DNA of 64,000 bases, taken from positions 124,001-188,000 of the forward strand of contig NZ_JACHVC010000006.1 in the NCBI RefSeq assembly GCF_014230145.1, read 5' to 3'. How positions within the stretch are numbered: position 1 is the first letter of the stretch; each line of letters begins with the position of its first letter. The DNA is from Pelagicoccus albus. GTDB lineage: Bacteria; Verrucomicrobiota; Verrucomicrobiia; Opitutales; Opitutaceae. A program made the translations under genes and the position numbers. Positions 54,967-64,000 of the stretch are shown here, piece after piece. The notes beneath the pieces were generated by a model that saw only the letters and a program-made list of their open reading frames with translations, was not told the origin of the DNA and searched no databases.

Positions 54967-57453
54967 ATGTCTCCGAAATCACTCCTAAAAACCCTTTTCT
55001 CAACAGCCTCCGTTTTTCTAGCTTTGGTGGTTCAACTTCGAGCCGAGGTCGACCGGGACCGTCTGGAAGAATCTGATTTCGCCAAGACGGTTGAAATCGT
55101 TTTTAATGGCAGCAGTTCGACCGTTTCGAGCGCTGCTGATGTATCGATCAGTTATGGTAGCCAGAGCTCGCAAGTGATCGTAACCGCTAACGAACCTGGC
55201 GTTCGTTTCACTCTGTCCGGAAGTTCAAGCAACGGGTACCTGCAAGTAACAAGTGCGTACCGCTGTTTAGTGGACCTTGAAGGAGTGGAGCTGGCGAGCG
55301 GAGATGGACCGGCATTAGCTCTACTCACCGAGGAGCGGAGTTTTTTAACCTTAGGCGAAGGCTCGGTCAATGTCCTCTCGGATTCCGCGACTTACACAAG
55401 AGATGGAAATGGTACGATTGATGCCTCTGGCGGATTAATGGTTTCCGGCGATGGAAGCCTGCAGGTGTCAAGCTTGGCTGCCCATGCAATTTACGCGGCT
55501 GACGATATTCGTGTGTTTGGCGGCAAGATCGAAGTAACTGCGGCAGCGAAAGATGCGTTGCATCCTAAAGACTTGTTCCGACTCGATCACGGCTCGCTCA
55601 CGCTTGATGCCTCCGGCGACGGAATTGATGCAGGAGATGGGATCGAAATTTACGGCGGATCAGTACAGGTAGTCTGCCCAGAAGATGACTCCAAAGGCTT
55701 GGCGACCGATGGGAACTTCACGATGGCGGGGGGAACTGTGGTCGTATCCATGGAAGGGGCACAGTCTAAGGCAATCTCGGCCGATGGTGATTTTTCCATG
55801 ACGGGAGGCTCCGCGTTTCTGAAACTATCCGGAGATGTGGTTCTCGAAACAGTGGAAGGCGACGCCTCGACTTATATGGATCCTTCTTATTCCAGCGCTT
55901 TGAAGTGTAAGGGGGCGGTTTCCGTAAGCGACGGCTCTTTGCTCGTCACGCATACAGGCCTAGCAGGCAAGGGGATATCCGCGGATGGCGAGATCTCCGT
56001 AAGCGGAGGTGGAATTGATATCAGCCTAATGGGTGGAGCCTCCGATTCATTCACGGACGAGGATGGCGAGACGGACACAGCGACTGCGGACGCGATTAAG
56101 TCGGATACCAATATTCTAATTACCGATGGGCAAATTCGGATACGATTGGCAGGTGCTTCCAGCGATGGACTTTCCGCGTCTGAGGCTTTGACTATCGAAG
56201 GGGGAGAGTTCGTTTTGGATCTGGAAGGGGATGCTTCTAAGGGCTTGAAAAGCAAGGGGACGATGACCTTGGCCGGTGGGGAATTCGACTTTTACCTAAC
56301 CGGTGATGTATTGCTCGAATCCGTATCCACTTCTTATTACGATCCCTCTTATTGCACGGCGATCAAGTGTGATGACTCGCTGACAGTTTCGGGTGGCACC
56401 TTTGTGGTAAAACACGCAGGAACTGCTGGAAAAGGCGTATCGGTTGATGGAGATATCGTGATGAGTGGAGGCTCGTTTGATATTTATACGACCGGAGGAC
56501 CATCTTCTACGTTTACCAACGAGAGCGGCTCCACAGATATCGCAGCCTCAGATTGTTTTAAGGCAGATGGAAATCTTACGATCACGGGAGGCACTCTACT
56601 CACAGAAGCAACGGGGAATGCCGGAGATGCCATCTCATGTGTAGGAGATGCGACTCTTGGAGTTTTGGGAGATGATACGTATCCGATTATTACTGCCAAT
56701 GTGAGTGGTTCGCGTGTCTCTGTTAGCAATCGTAACTATTCAAATCCCAAAGGCTTCAAGTCTGAGGGGGATCTTGTAATGAACGGAGGGCATTTCTCGT
56801 CGACAACTACCAGTTCGGGAGCGGAGGGAATGGAGAGTAAAGCAAGCCTTACGATCGCCGGAGGAATAATCGAAATCGAAGCGGCCGATGACGGCATCAA
56901 CGCTTCTCGCAGTTTAACTATTTCTGGAGGACAGGTCTACAGCTACAGTAGTAGTAACGATGGTATCGATTCAAATGGTACCATTACAATTAGTGGAGGC
57001 ACTGTTTTGGCGTCTGGATCTACATCTCCTGAAGAAGGCTTTGATTGCGACAACAATACTTTCACGATTACAGGTGGTATTGTCGTAGGAACAGGAGGAT
57101 CCACTAGTACTCCGAGTTCATCGACGAGTACTCAACGATCCGTGATTTATTCCGGAACGGGAACCAAGGATGTCGTGTTGCAGGTGAAGTCGTCTAGCGG
57201 TGATAATCTGGTATACCGAATCCCGAGAAGTTATGCCGGCGGTGGAGGTGGTAGAGGCGGAAGCTCCGGCGGGTCTATGACCTTGCTCTTCAGCAATCCG
57301 AATTTGGCGTCTTCGACCAAGTACACCATTCTTACCGGGGTCACTGCAACGGGTGGAACTGAATTTCACGGCCTGATCACGGGCGCAACGGTTTCGGGTG
57401 GCACACAAGTGACCACTTTCACGCCTAGCTCAATGGTGACTTCCGTAAACTAA
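54967..57453 (+). CDS. Cthe_2159-like carbohydrate-binding beta-helix protein
   Basis: 828 residues from ATG 54967; signal peptide SPKSLLKTLFSTASVFLALV. The body is rich in short alternating strands with DG/GG turns (LTISGGQVYSYSSSNDGIDS, TITISGGTVLASG), the pattern of the Cthe_2159 family, whose founding member binds polygalacturonic acid and cellulose and has a lyase-like beta-helix without catalysis. A 157-residue unit is duplicated in tandem: SGDVVLETVE (from nt 55828) recurs as TGDVLLESVS (from 56299), each with DPSY and AGKG motifs. The C-terminus has a Gly-rich YAGGGGGRGGSSGG stretch. It is followed 16 bp later by the LRR protein, likely one operon. Confidence 0.8.
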   Translation: MSPKSLLKTLFSTASVFLALVVQLRAEVDRDRLEESDFAKTVEIVFNGSSSTVSSAADVSISYGSQSSQVIVTANEPGVRFTLSGSSSNGYLQVTSAYRCLVDLEGVELASGDGPALALLTEERSFLTLGEGSVNVLSDSATYTRDGNGTIDASGGLMVSGDGSLQVSSLAAHAIYAADDIRVFGGKIEVTAAAKDALHPKDLFRLDHGSLTLDASGDGIDAGDGIEIYGGSVQVVCPEDDSKGLATDGNFTMAGGTVVVSMEGAQSKAISADGDFSMTGGSAFLKLSGDVVLETVEGDASTYMDPSYSSALKCKGAVSVSDGSLLVTHTGLAGKGISADGEISVSGGGIDISLMGGASDSFTDEDGETDTATADAIKSDTNILITDGQIRIRLAGASSDGLSASEALTIEGGEFVLDLEGDASKGLKSKGTMTLAGGEFDFYLTGDVLLESVSTSYYDPSYCTAIKCDDSLTVSGGTFVVKHAGTAGKGVSVDGDIVMSGGSFDIYTTGGPSSTFTNESGSTDIAASDCFKADGNLTITGGTLLTEATGNAGDAISCVGDATLGVLGDDTYPIITANVSGSRVSVSNRNYSNPKGFKSEGDLVMNGGHFSSTTTSSGAEGMESKASLTIAGGIIEIEAADDGINASRSLTISGGQVYSYSSSNDGIDSNGTITISGGTVLASGSTSPEEGFDCDNNTFTITGGIVVGTGGSTSTPSSSTSTQRSVIYSGTGTKDVVLQVKSSSGDNLVYRIPRSYAGGGGGRGGSSGGSMTLLFSNPNLASSTKYTILTGVTATGGTEFHGLITGATVSGGTQVTTFTPSSMVTSVN

Positions 57454-57469
57454 TAGATTCGATTTAGTT

Positions 57470-59137
57470 ATGAATAAGCAGACTTTTTTTGTATCGGCTA
57501 TTTGCCTACTGGCGACTGTTAGTGGCTTCGCGGACTCGACCTATACCTATTCCTTGAGGGATTCAGAGGCCACTATTTCTGGCTTTGTTGAAGGTGTGGA
57601 ACCCTCGGGTTCTCTGAGCATACCAAGCAGTGTAGATGGCTACACAGTCGTGGCGATCGCTGGAGCGGCTCTTTACGATCAGGATGGCCTGACGAGTGTT
57701 ACGTTCGCGTCAGGTAGCAGCGTCTCTCGGATCGGCGATCATGCGTTTGCAGGGTGCGATGAACTCGTATCGGTGACTTTGCCAGATGGTGTGACGGAAA
57801 TCCCATCCGGCGCGTTCTTCGATTGTCCAAAATTGAGCTCTATCGAGTTGTCGGACAGTTTGACGAAGATAGGAGATTCGTCATTCGCCGGATGCGTTTC
57901 ACTTGTTAGTATTGAAATACCTAGTACATTAGCTGAAATTGGATCTTCCGCTTTTTCTTATTGCGAAAGCCTAGCGTCTATCGAGTTGCCAAGTGGAGTG
58001 GCGGAAATACCGGATGCCGCTTTTCTAGGCTGCTCAGCTCTGTCCAGTATTGATTTAGCAAGTACAGTTTCTTCGATCGGAAGTTCAAGTTTTGCCCAAT
58101 GTGATAGTTTGGTTCAATTCGATTTACCAAGCGGTTTAACGAGTGTCGGGGAGGACGCCTTCAGAGGCTGTGACGAGCTGGTTCAGTTCGGCTTAAATGC
58201 GAGCATCACCAGCTTAGCCGACAGTGTTTTGGCGGATTGCCCGAAGCTCGAGGCATTTACGGTGGCTGGGGCGAATACGAGCTTCAGCGCTGTCGATGGT
58301 GTTCTATACGACAGCAGTCAGACTACGCTTGTGCGTGTTCCCGCGGGCAAGGATGGTAGCTATGAATTGCCATCTACGGTGGGCGAGATTTCAACGGGTG
58401 CGTTTGCCCATTGTGCCCATTTGGAATCCGTTGGTTTGACTAGTCAAATCAAGGTGATTCCAGCGGAAGCTTTTTATTATGCCACAGGTCTGGAATCAAT
58501 CACGTTTCCCGAAACGATTACCAGTATTGGCGAGTGGGCTTTTGGCGGATGCAGTGGTATGGACGAAATCGAGCTACCGGCTAATTTACTGGAACTCGGA
58601 GCGGATGCGTTCCATTACGCGAGCAGTCTTTCTTCGGCCCTCTTCCTAGGCGATAGCCCAGGCATGGGTGAGGCCGTTTTTGATAATACCGCCTCGGATT
58701 TCACTATCTATTATCTGGAAGGAGCAAGCGGTTTTACCACTCCGACTTGGATGCTCTACGCAGCCTACATTTTGGGTGACACGACAACGTTTGTAGAATG
58801 GTTGGTGGAGAACGGTTTTTCAGAGGACACGGATATCAGTGATGACGTCAATGGGGACGGAGTGAGCCTTGGCCTTGCTTACGCATTTGGTTTGGACCCG
58901 GCGGAGGATTTGAGCGAATCTCTCCCGAAGGCTACTCTGGAGGAAGATGGCGTGAGTCTCAGCTATTACGGCGCTCGTTCGGAGGTAACGTATGAAGTGG
59001 AGGCGAGTACGGATTTGGTCAACTGGAGCGATTCTGAGGTAGAACTTGTGCGCGAGGGAACAGATGGGGTTGTTAAAGCATCGGCTCTCGCCTACGGGGA
59101 ATCCATTTTTCTCCGCTTAAGAATTTTGTTCGAATAG
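57470..59137 (+). CDS. BspA-type leucine-rich repeat secreted protein
   Basis: 555 residues. Signal peptide KQTFFVSAICLLATVSGFAD. From about residue 60 to 370 there are about a dozen LRR_5 repeats of 23 residues (IPSSAFFDC/IGSSAFSYCESLASIELPSG type), the Treponema pallidum/BspA class. The C-terminus (VDEVNGDGVSLGLAYAFGLD-like stretch and a closing beta-domain YEVEASTDLVNWSDSEVEL) looks like a PEP-CTERM-associated or type IX-like surface domain, but no sorting motif is sure. Such proteins usually bind surfaces or polymers. Pairing with the beta-helix binding protein suggests a role in substrate adhesion. No catalytic motif. Confidence 0.85.
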   Translation: MNKQTFFVSAICLLATVSGFADSTYTYSLRDSEATISGFVEGVEPSGSLSIPSSVDGYTVVAIAGAALYDQDGLTSVTFASGSSVSRIGDHAFAGCDELVSVTLPDGVTEIPSGAFFDCPKLSSIELSDSLTKIGDSSFAGCVSLVSIEIPSTLAEIGSSAFSYCESLASIELPSGVAEIPDAAFLGCSALSSIDLASTVSSIGSSSFAQCDSLVQFDLPSGLTSVGEDAFRGCDELVQFGLNASITSLADSVLADCPKLEAFTVAGANTSFSAVDGVLYDSSQTTLVRVPAGKDGSYELPSTVGEISTGAFAHCAHLESVGLTSQIKVIPAEAFYYATGLESITFPETITSIGEWAFGGCSGMDEIELPANLLELGADAFHYASSLSSALFLGDSPGMGEAVFDNTASDFTIYYLEGASGFTTPTWMLYAAYILGDTTTFVEWLVENGFSEDTDISDDVNGDGVSLGLAYAFGLDPAEDLSESLPKATLEEDGVSLSYYGARSEVTYEVEASTDLVNWSDSEVELVREGTDGVVKASALAYGESIFLRLRILFE

Positions 59138-59307
59138 GCGGAGTGGTTCACCCGATTAGGGGATAGACGGCGGGGGCTACTCGCTCTAGAATAGGGGTTT
59201 GCTCATTGAAGGCAGCGGCGCTTAGCCTGACGTTCCGGGAAAGGATTCGTTTTGGTCAAAGCGTATCCATTGTTTCCTGCTTTCGCTAACAGTTAGCCCC
59301 CCTGTTC

Positions 59308-61722
59308 ATGTTTAGAATTATAGCCCTGCTGTGTATGGCCATCTGTCTCTCCTCGAATTTGATTGGCCAAGGTTTTGGTGAGTCCAAGGCGATTCACGAT
59401 TGGAAATTCCACCTCGGAGACCTCCAGTACGGGGGGCGAGCGATGGTGGACGAGAGTAAATGGGAAGACGTAAGAGTGCCGCACGATTGGACAGTGCGGC
59501 AGGTTCCAAGCCCAAGTAAGGCCAGCGCAACCGGTTACTTAGCGGGCGGAATCGGCTGGTATCGTACGCATTTGGAGATTCCCGAGTCTGCCGAGGGAAG
59601 ACGTCACTATCTCTACTTCGAGGGGGTGTACAACAAAAGCGAAGTGTTCATCAACGGAACTTGGCTGGGCAAACGGCCAAATGGCTACGTCTCCTTCATG
59701 TACGATATCAGTGAATACGTGAAGCCGGGAGAAGAAAATGTAGTGGCAGTGAGAGTTGATCACAGCGACGATGCGGATTCACGTTGGTACACAGGGTCGG
59801 GGATCTATCGGGACGTTTTTCTAGTCAGTTCCGATCCCGTGCATTTTGAGCAATGGGGTATTACCTATGGAGCGGAATTCGATTCGGAAGGTGCAGCGGC
59901 TTTGACGCTGGGAGCCGAAGTTCGGAACGATTCAGAGTCAGATTCCGAACTGGAGGTCACGTTTGAACTATTCGATGCGGAAGGTGCCTTGGTTGGCAAA
60001 ACTTCGGGAAATCTTGCCCTAGCCAGCCTGGAGTCGGGCAAATCCAAACAAACGATCCATGTCGATTCACCAAGCCGTTGGGGAGTTGATTCTCCATACC
60101 TTTATACCCTCGTTTCGAAGATTACCGAGGATGGGCAAGTTCGAGATAGGGCAGAGACTCCTGTCGGTATCCGAAGTTTGGATTTCGACCCAAACAAGGG
60201 ATTCGCGCTTAACGGGAAATGGATGAAAATCAAAGGGGTGTGCCTGCACCATGATGCCGGTACGCTTGGTGCAGCGGTCCCCAAGGAAGTGTGGCGAGAA
60301 CGCGTTCTGCAATTGAAGGAGATTGGCGTGAACGCGATTCGTATGAGCCACAATCCGCATGCTCCAGACCTTTACGAGGTTTGCGATGAAGAGGGGGTGC
60401 TGGTGATGGACGAAGGATTCGATGAATGGGAGTATCCGAAAAAGAAGTGGCTGGAAGGTTGGAATGTAGGTGAACCTGGATTTCAAGGGCCCGCGGAGTT
60501 TTTCCGCGAGTGGGCAGAGCGCGACATGGAGTCTTTGGTCAAACGTGATCGCAATCATCCCTCCATCATCATGTGGAGCATCGGAAACGAGGTTGATTAT
60601 CCAAACGATCCATACAGCCACGAAGTTTTGGATGAGGCAGGTATTGGCCAAATCCACCGTTCTGGTTTTCACGAAGAACAACCTCACGCGGATCGCCTGG
60701 GAGGAATCGCTAAGCGTCTCGCAGCTGTTGTTCGAGCCAACGACATGACTCGCCCTGTGACAGCGGCTCTTGCCGGAGTCGTGATGTCGAACGAAACCGA
60801 GTATCCATTTGCCTTGGACGTGGCCGGATACAATTATACCGAGAGTCGTTACGAAATGGATCATAAGAAATATCCTGATCGAGTGATCTATGGCAGCGAG
60901 AACCGCCACGATCTTGCCGCTTGGAAAGCGGTACGGGACAACGATTACATTTTTGGACAATTCCTTTGGACCGGTTTCGATTATCTAGGGGAGGCAGGGC
61001 GTTGGCCATCTCGAGGCTTTGGGACTGGATTGATCGACCAAGCGAACACCATCAAGGGGCTTGGCTACTTCCGTAAGGCTTTGTGGACGGAGGAGCCGAT
61101 GGTCTACGTGGGCAGTTATCCAGCGGGCGATTCGTCTCGTCCTCCGTATATTGGGGCGCCTCAGCTTTGGAATTGGGAGGAAGGGCAAGAAACTCGAGTG
61201 GTTGCCTACACCAATTGTGATGCGGCTGAGCTTTACCTGAATGGAGAGCTGGTGGGAAAGCGGAAGGACTACGACGATGATACAGCGATCATCTATTGGG
61301 ATATTCCATTTCAAGCGGGCTCGCTGGAAGTTCGTGCTTTTAGGGATGGAGAATTAGTCGCTTCCAATAAAGTGGCAACAGGCGGTGCTCCAGTTGAGAT
61401 CGTAGGGCGAGTCAGCAGCGAAACGCTGTCGGCGAATGGAGGCGTTGCCTTGGTGTATTTGGAAGCCCATGACGAAGATGGGCTTTTGGCGAGGCTTGCA
61501 GATAACATGGTACGCTGCCAAGTGACTGGAGCGGGCAAGTTGCTTGGCTTGGAAAACGGTTCAGGAGACGTGACGGTGGATTTCACCAAAAACCAACTAC
61601 GTTTCAAAAACGGGAGGCTGCTGGCCTACATCCAGACTACGGAAGAGGAGGGGCCGATTGAAGTGGAATTTACTTCGCCCTATCTGAGTGCGCTCTCTGT
61701 TTCGCTGAAGAGCGTTCGGTAG
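59308..61722 (+). CDS. GH2 family beta-galactosidase (second short paralogue)
   Basis: 804 residues, signal peptide FRIIALLCMAICLSSNLIG. GH2 layout as in the 32852-35257 enzyme: GIGWYRTHLEIPESAEGRRH, YFEGVYNKSEVFINGTWLGK, acid/base Glu428 in WSIGNEVDYP, nucleophile Glu531 in IYGSENRHD, C-terminal Ig-like domains. Sequence blocks (GSGIYR, GIGWY) are shared with the other short GH2, but overall similarity is moderate, so they are old paralogues. It stands alone; 170 bp upstream shows nothing recognisable. An REP and a bidirectional terminator follow. Confidence 0.9.
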   Translation: MFRIIALLCMAICLSSNLIGQGFGESKAIHDWKFHLGDLQYGGRAMVDESKWEDVRVPHDWTVRQVPSPSKASATGYLAGGIGWYRTHLEIPESAEGRRHYLYFEGVYNKSEVFINGTWLGKRPNGYVSFMYDISEYVKPGEENVVAVRVDHSDDADSRWYTGSGIYRDVFLVSSDPVHFEQWGITYGAEFDSEGAAALTLGAEVRNDSESDSELEVTFELFDAEGALVGKTSGNLALASLESGKSKQTIHVDSPSRWGVDSPYLYTLVSKITEDGQVRDRAETPVGIRSLDFDPNKGFALNGKWMKIKGVCLHHDAGTLGAAVPKEVWRERVLQLKEIGVNAIRMSHNPHAPDLYEVCDEEGVLVMDEGFDEWEYPKKKWLEGWNVGEPGFQGPAEFFREWAERDMESLVKRDRNHPSIIMWSIGNEVDYPNDPYSHEVLDEAGIGQIHRSGFHEEQPHADRLGGIAKRLAAVVRANDMTRPVTAALAGVVMSNETEYPFALDVAGYNYTESRYEMDHKKYPDRVIYGSENRHDLAAWKAVRDNDYIFGQFLWTGFDYLGEAGRWPSRGFGTGLIDQANTIKGLGYFRKALWTEEPMVYVGSYPAGDSSRPPYIGAPQLWNWEEGQETRVVAYTNCDAAELYLNGELVGKRKDYDDDTAIIYWDIPFQAGSLEVRAFRDGELVASNKVATGGAPVEIVGRVSSETLSANGGVALVYLEAHDEDGLLARLADNMVRCQVTGAGKLLGLENGSGDVTVDFTKNQLRFKNGRLLAYIQTTEEEGPIEVEFTSPYLSALSVSLKSVR

Positions 61723-61748
61723 GTGTGGCACCGGTTTGGGGTTGAATG

Positions 61749-61771
61749 ATCGCGACCAAGGTCGCTCCTAC
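61749..61771 (-). repeat. REP element, single copy 5
   Basis: Identical 23-mer in the minus orientation, between the GH2 gene and the pyruvate dehydrogenase terminator. Confidence 0.88.
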
Positions 61772-61787
61772 ATGGTGAATTAAGTTA

Positions 61788-61828
61788 ACAAAAAGCCTCA
61801 CGCTGGAAAGCGTGAGGCTTGTTTTTGA
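61788..61828. terminator. Bidirectional terminator between GH2 and pyruvate dehydrogenase E2
   Basis: Perfect 11-bp stem AAGCCTCACGC (61793-61803) and complement (61810-61820), with GTTTTTG on the plus side and TTTTTG on the minus side. Confidence 0.88.
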
Positions 61829-61847
61829 AAAGCTTAGAAACTCGTTC

Positions 61848-63125
61848 TTAGATGAGCGAGAGGGCTGGGTTTTCGAGCAGGATTTTTAGGTGCTGCAAGT
61901 ATTCCGCTCCTACGGCTCCATCTACGGCACGGTGGTCGCAGCTGACTCCGATGGTCATGATCTGGCCAGGAACGATCTCGCCAGCCTCGTTGACGATCGG
62001 CTTGTTCTCAGTGGCTCCCACGGAAAGGATACCCGCGTTTGGTGTGTTGATGATGCCGTAGAAGCTGCTAATACCGAACATGCCGAGGTTGGTGACCGTG
62101 AAGGTGCTGTCGGACATTTCTGCAGGGCTGAGCTTCTTGTTGCGAGCCTTACCGATGAGTTCCTTGGCCTCGATGGCGATCTGCTTGAGCGTCTTGCTTT
62201 CCGCGTTGCGGATAACAGGAGTGAGCAGTCCGTCTTCGATCGCCACGCCAAATGCCAAGTTGACCGCGCCGTTTTGGCGGATGGTCGTACCTTGCCAAGC
62301 TCGGTTCATGGTTGGCACGCGGCGTAGGGCTTCGGCAGACGCCTTCAGGATGAAGTCGTTTACGGTGAGCTTAATGCTGCCGCCGTGCTCTGCAGGGACC
62401 TTAGCCAGCTCGGCGTTGATCTTGGCGCGAGTGGCGAGCAAGTTCGCCGCGTTGACTTCGATCTGCAGGTAGAAGTGAGGAGCGGTGACCTTGGATTCTA
62501 CCAGACGCTTTGCGATTACGCCACGCATGGAAGAAACCGGAAGGTCTTGAGTCTCGGCGATAGCAAGGCCGGGTAAAGTGACGGGAGCGGCCGGAGCTGG
62601 AGCAGAAGCTGGAGCGCTGGAAGAGCCTCCCTTTTCCTTAGCGTCCAAAACGTCCTGCTTAACGATGCGTCCGTTGGGGCCGGTTCCTTTCACTGAAGAG
62701 AGGTCGACTCCTTCAGATTTCGCCAACTTCTTAGCTAGAGGGGAGGCCTTGATGCGGTCGCTGGAGTCAGCGGAGCTAGAAGAGGCTGCTGGAGCTGAAG
62801 AGCTGGACTTTTCTTCCGCTGGCTCCTCCTCCTTTTCTTCCGATGCAGCTGGTGCGGAAGGAGCGTCTGGTACTTCTACCTCTTCTCCCTCTTCACCGAT
62901 GGCTGCGATCGGTGCGCCGATCGCTACCTGCTCTCCAACCTTTGCGATTTGCTTGAGCAGGATACCATCGTCGAAGGCTTCCAGTTCCATGGTTGCCTTA
63001 TCGGTTTCGATCTCCGCGATGACATCGCCAGATTCGATAGCGTCGCCCTCGTTTTTGAGCCAGTTAGCGACGGTTCCGACAGTCATGGTGTCGGAGAGCT
63101 TCGGCATTTCTATGAATGTTGCCAT
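61848..63125 (-). CDS. pdhC: Pyruvate dehydrogenase E2 (dihydrolipoamide acetyltransferase)
   Basis: 425 residues from ATG 63125; the frame is open upstream, but that part belongs to the intergenic/E1 end. One lipoyl domain with Lys43 in ETDKATMELE, an Ala/Glu/Ser-rich linker (residues ~85-125), an E3/E1-binding segment (IKASPLAKKLAKSEGVDLSS), a second linker, and the catalytic acyltransferase domain ending in GVSCDHRAVDGAVGAEYL (catalytic His and Asp). It transfers the acetyl group to CoA in the cytosolic PDH complex, which would use pyruvate from lactate oxidation. It sits 40 bp downstream of the E1-beta gene. Confidence 0.95.
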   Translation of the reverse strand: MATFIEMPKLSDTMTVGTVANWLKNEGDAIESGDVIAEIETDKATMELEAFDDGILLKQIAKVGEQVAIGAPIAAIGEEGEEVEVPDAPSAPAASEEKEEEPAEEKSSSSAPAASSSSADSSDRIKASPLAKKLAKSEGVDLSSVKGTGPNGRIVKQDVLDAKEKGGSSSAPASAPAPAAPVTLPGLAIAETQDLPVSSMRGVIAKRLVESKVTAPHFYLQIEVNAANLLATRAKINAELAKVPAEHGGSIKLTVNDFILKASAEALRRVPTMNRAWQGTTIRQNGAVNLAFGVAIEDGLLTPVIRNAESKTLKQIAIEAKELIGKARNKKLSPAEMSDSTFTVTNLGMFGISSFYGIINTPNAGILSVGATENKPIVNEAGEIVPGQIMTIGVSCDHRAVDGAVGAEYLQHLKILLENPALSLI

Positions 63126-63165
63126 ATTTCTAAATTTGAAGGTGTGAGATGAAAGGCGAGGACGG

Positions 63166-64000
63166 TTACATGATGGACAGAACCTTGTCGACCACGGTGG
63201 CGGCCTTAGGCAACTGCTCCGGCTCGATGGCAGGACTGTACATGGCTGGGGCGTCGATGGTCGAGACGCGCAGAATCGGAGCGTCAAGGTAGTCGAAGGC
63301 CTTGTTCTGGATGGTGTAGGCGATTTGGGCGTCTACGCCGCAGAAGGGGCGATTTTCTTCCACCAGCACGGCGCGAGAAGTCTTCTTGACCGAGTTGATG
63401 ATGGTCTCCTCGTCCAAAGGACGGATGGAGCGGAGGTCGACTACTTCAGCGCTGATGTTGTGCTCCTCTTCGAGGACTTGAGCCGCGGTGAGGGCGACTG
63501 GAACGGATGGGCCGTGGCAAACGATGGTGACGTCTGTGCCTTCCTTCTTGATGTCAGCCTTGCCGAGAGGGATGACGTACTCTTCCTCGGGGACTTCGCC
63601 GGTGGTTCCGTAGAGGAGGGTGGACTCCATAACGTAAACGGGGTCGTTGTCGCGTATAGCGGCTTTCATAAGACCCTTGGCATCGTAAGGCGTGGCTGGG
63701 CAGACAACCTTCAAACCAGGCATGTTGGCGATAAGGTTTTCCGGTGTGTGGGAGTGGGTAGCTCCAACGTTTGTGCCGCCATTGGCTGGTCCGCGGATCA
63801 CGATTGGCACATTGATCAGGCCGCCCGACATGTAGCGCACGCAGCCGGCGTTGTTGATCATCTGGTCCCAAGCGACGTAGGCGAAGCTCCAGAACATGAG
63901 CTCCATAACGGGGCGAACGCCCAACATGGAGGCTCCGATGCCCATGCCGATGAAGCCGGCTTCGGAGATTGGGGCGTCGACGATGCGCTTCGGTCCGTAG
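63166..64000 (-). CDS. pdhB: Pyruvate dehydrogenase E1 beta subunit (5' truncated by window edge)
   Basis: The frame continues to the window end (visible residues start YGPKRIVDAPISEAGFIGMG). Transketolase-like pyrimidine-binding and C-terminal domains: GVRPVMELMFWSFAYVAWDQ, THSHTPENLIANMPGLKVVC, VVDLRSIRPLDEETIINSVK and LVEENRPFCGVDAQIAYTIQ. It is the E1 partner that decarboxylates pyruvate with thiamine diphosphate. The pdhB-pdhC order is usual. Confidence 0.95.
   Translation of the reverse strand, partial: YGPKRIVDAPISEAGFIGMGIGASMLGVRPVMELMFWSFAYVAWDQMINNAGCVRYMSGGLINVPIVIRGPANGGTNVGATHSHTPENLIANMPGLKVVCPATPYDAKGLMKAAIRDNDPVYVMESTLLYGTTGEVPEEEYVIPLGKADIKKEGTDVTIVCHGPSVPVALTAAQVLEEEHNISAEVVDLRSIRPLDEETIINSVKKTSRAVLVEENRPFCGVDAQIAYTIQNKAFDYLDAPILRVSTIDAPAMYSPAIEPEQLPKAATVVDKVLSIM

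Overview
The window reads as a chromosomal stretch of a saccharolytic, probably marine or plant-matter-degrading member of the Verrucomicrobiota (Opitutae-like). This is inferred from the planctomycete/verrucomicrobial (PVM) type of bacterial microcompartment, the SusD-free TonB-dependent receptor, the many secreted glycoside hydrolases and the weak Shine-Dalgarno sequences. No rRNA or other taxonomic marker is present, so the assignment is an inference.

Layout. Core genes lie at both ends: a 5'-truncated aspartate-semialdehyde dehydrogenase (1-969), and pyruvate dehydrogenase E2 plus a truncated E1-beta on the minus strand (61.8-64 kb). Between them is a catabolic block for deoxyhexose-containing polysaccharides. 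From 3.5 to 12.9 kb: L-fucose isomerase with a divergent AraC-type regulator, a secreted phosphodiesterase, the lactate-oxidation genes lutC/lutB/lutA, rhamnulokinase and a DeoR regulator. From 13.0 to 20.5 kb, divergent from the DeoR gene: a PVM-type microcompartment operon (PduL, three BMC-H, acetate/propionate-type kinase, three BMC-P, CoA-acylating aldehyde dehydrogenase, class II aldolase, malate/lactate-type dehydrogenase). From 21.1 to 28.5 kb: a TonB-dependent receptor, a DUF3826 protein, a pectate lyase and an esterase. From 28.5 to 61.7 kb: blocks of glycoside hydrolases in alternating orientation (GH105, GH2 x3, sialate O-acetylesterase-like, GH106, GH43-like x2, GH95, GH141-like, GH35/DUF5597, an (alpha/alpha)6-barrel enzyme), with a ThuA-like protein, a TIM-barrel isomerase-like protein, a Cthe_2159-like beta-helix protein and a BspA-type LRR protein.

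Proposed working. Secreted enzymes release L-fucose, L-rhamnose, galactose and unsaturated uronides from pectin-like (rhamnogalacturonan-type) or fucose-rich polymer. FucI and the kinase give ketose-1-phosphates. The aldolase yields DHAP and lactaldehyde. The microcompartment converts lactaldehyde through lactyl-CoA and lactyl-phosphate to lactate plus ATP, and LutABC next door can oxidise lactate to pyruvate, which feeds PDH. A rhamnose isomerase, a fuculokinase and a monosaccharide permease are not in the window.

Non-coding structure. A REP family is scattered through the window: five identical 23-mers and three inverted pairs (REPIN-like). Two of the pairs are intergenic, one of them clearly terminator-like, and one single REP lies inside the signal-peptide region of an esterase gene. 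Two promoters about 14 kb apart (TonB receptor and GH106 operon) carry the same perfect palindrome, TTATTTCA-N2-TGAAATAA, just after the predicted start of transcription, suggesting one shared repressor.
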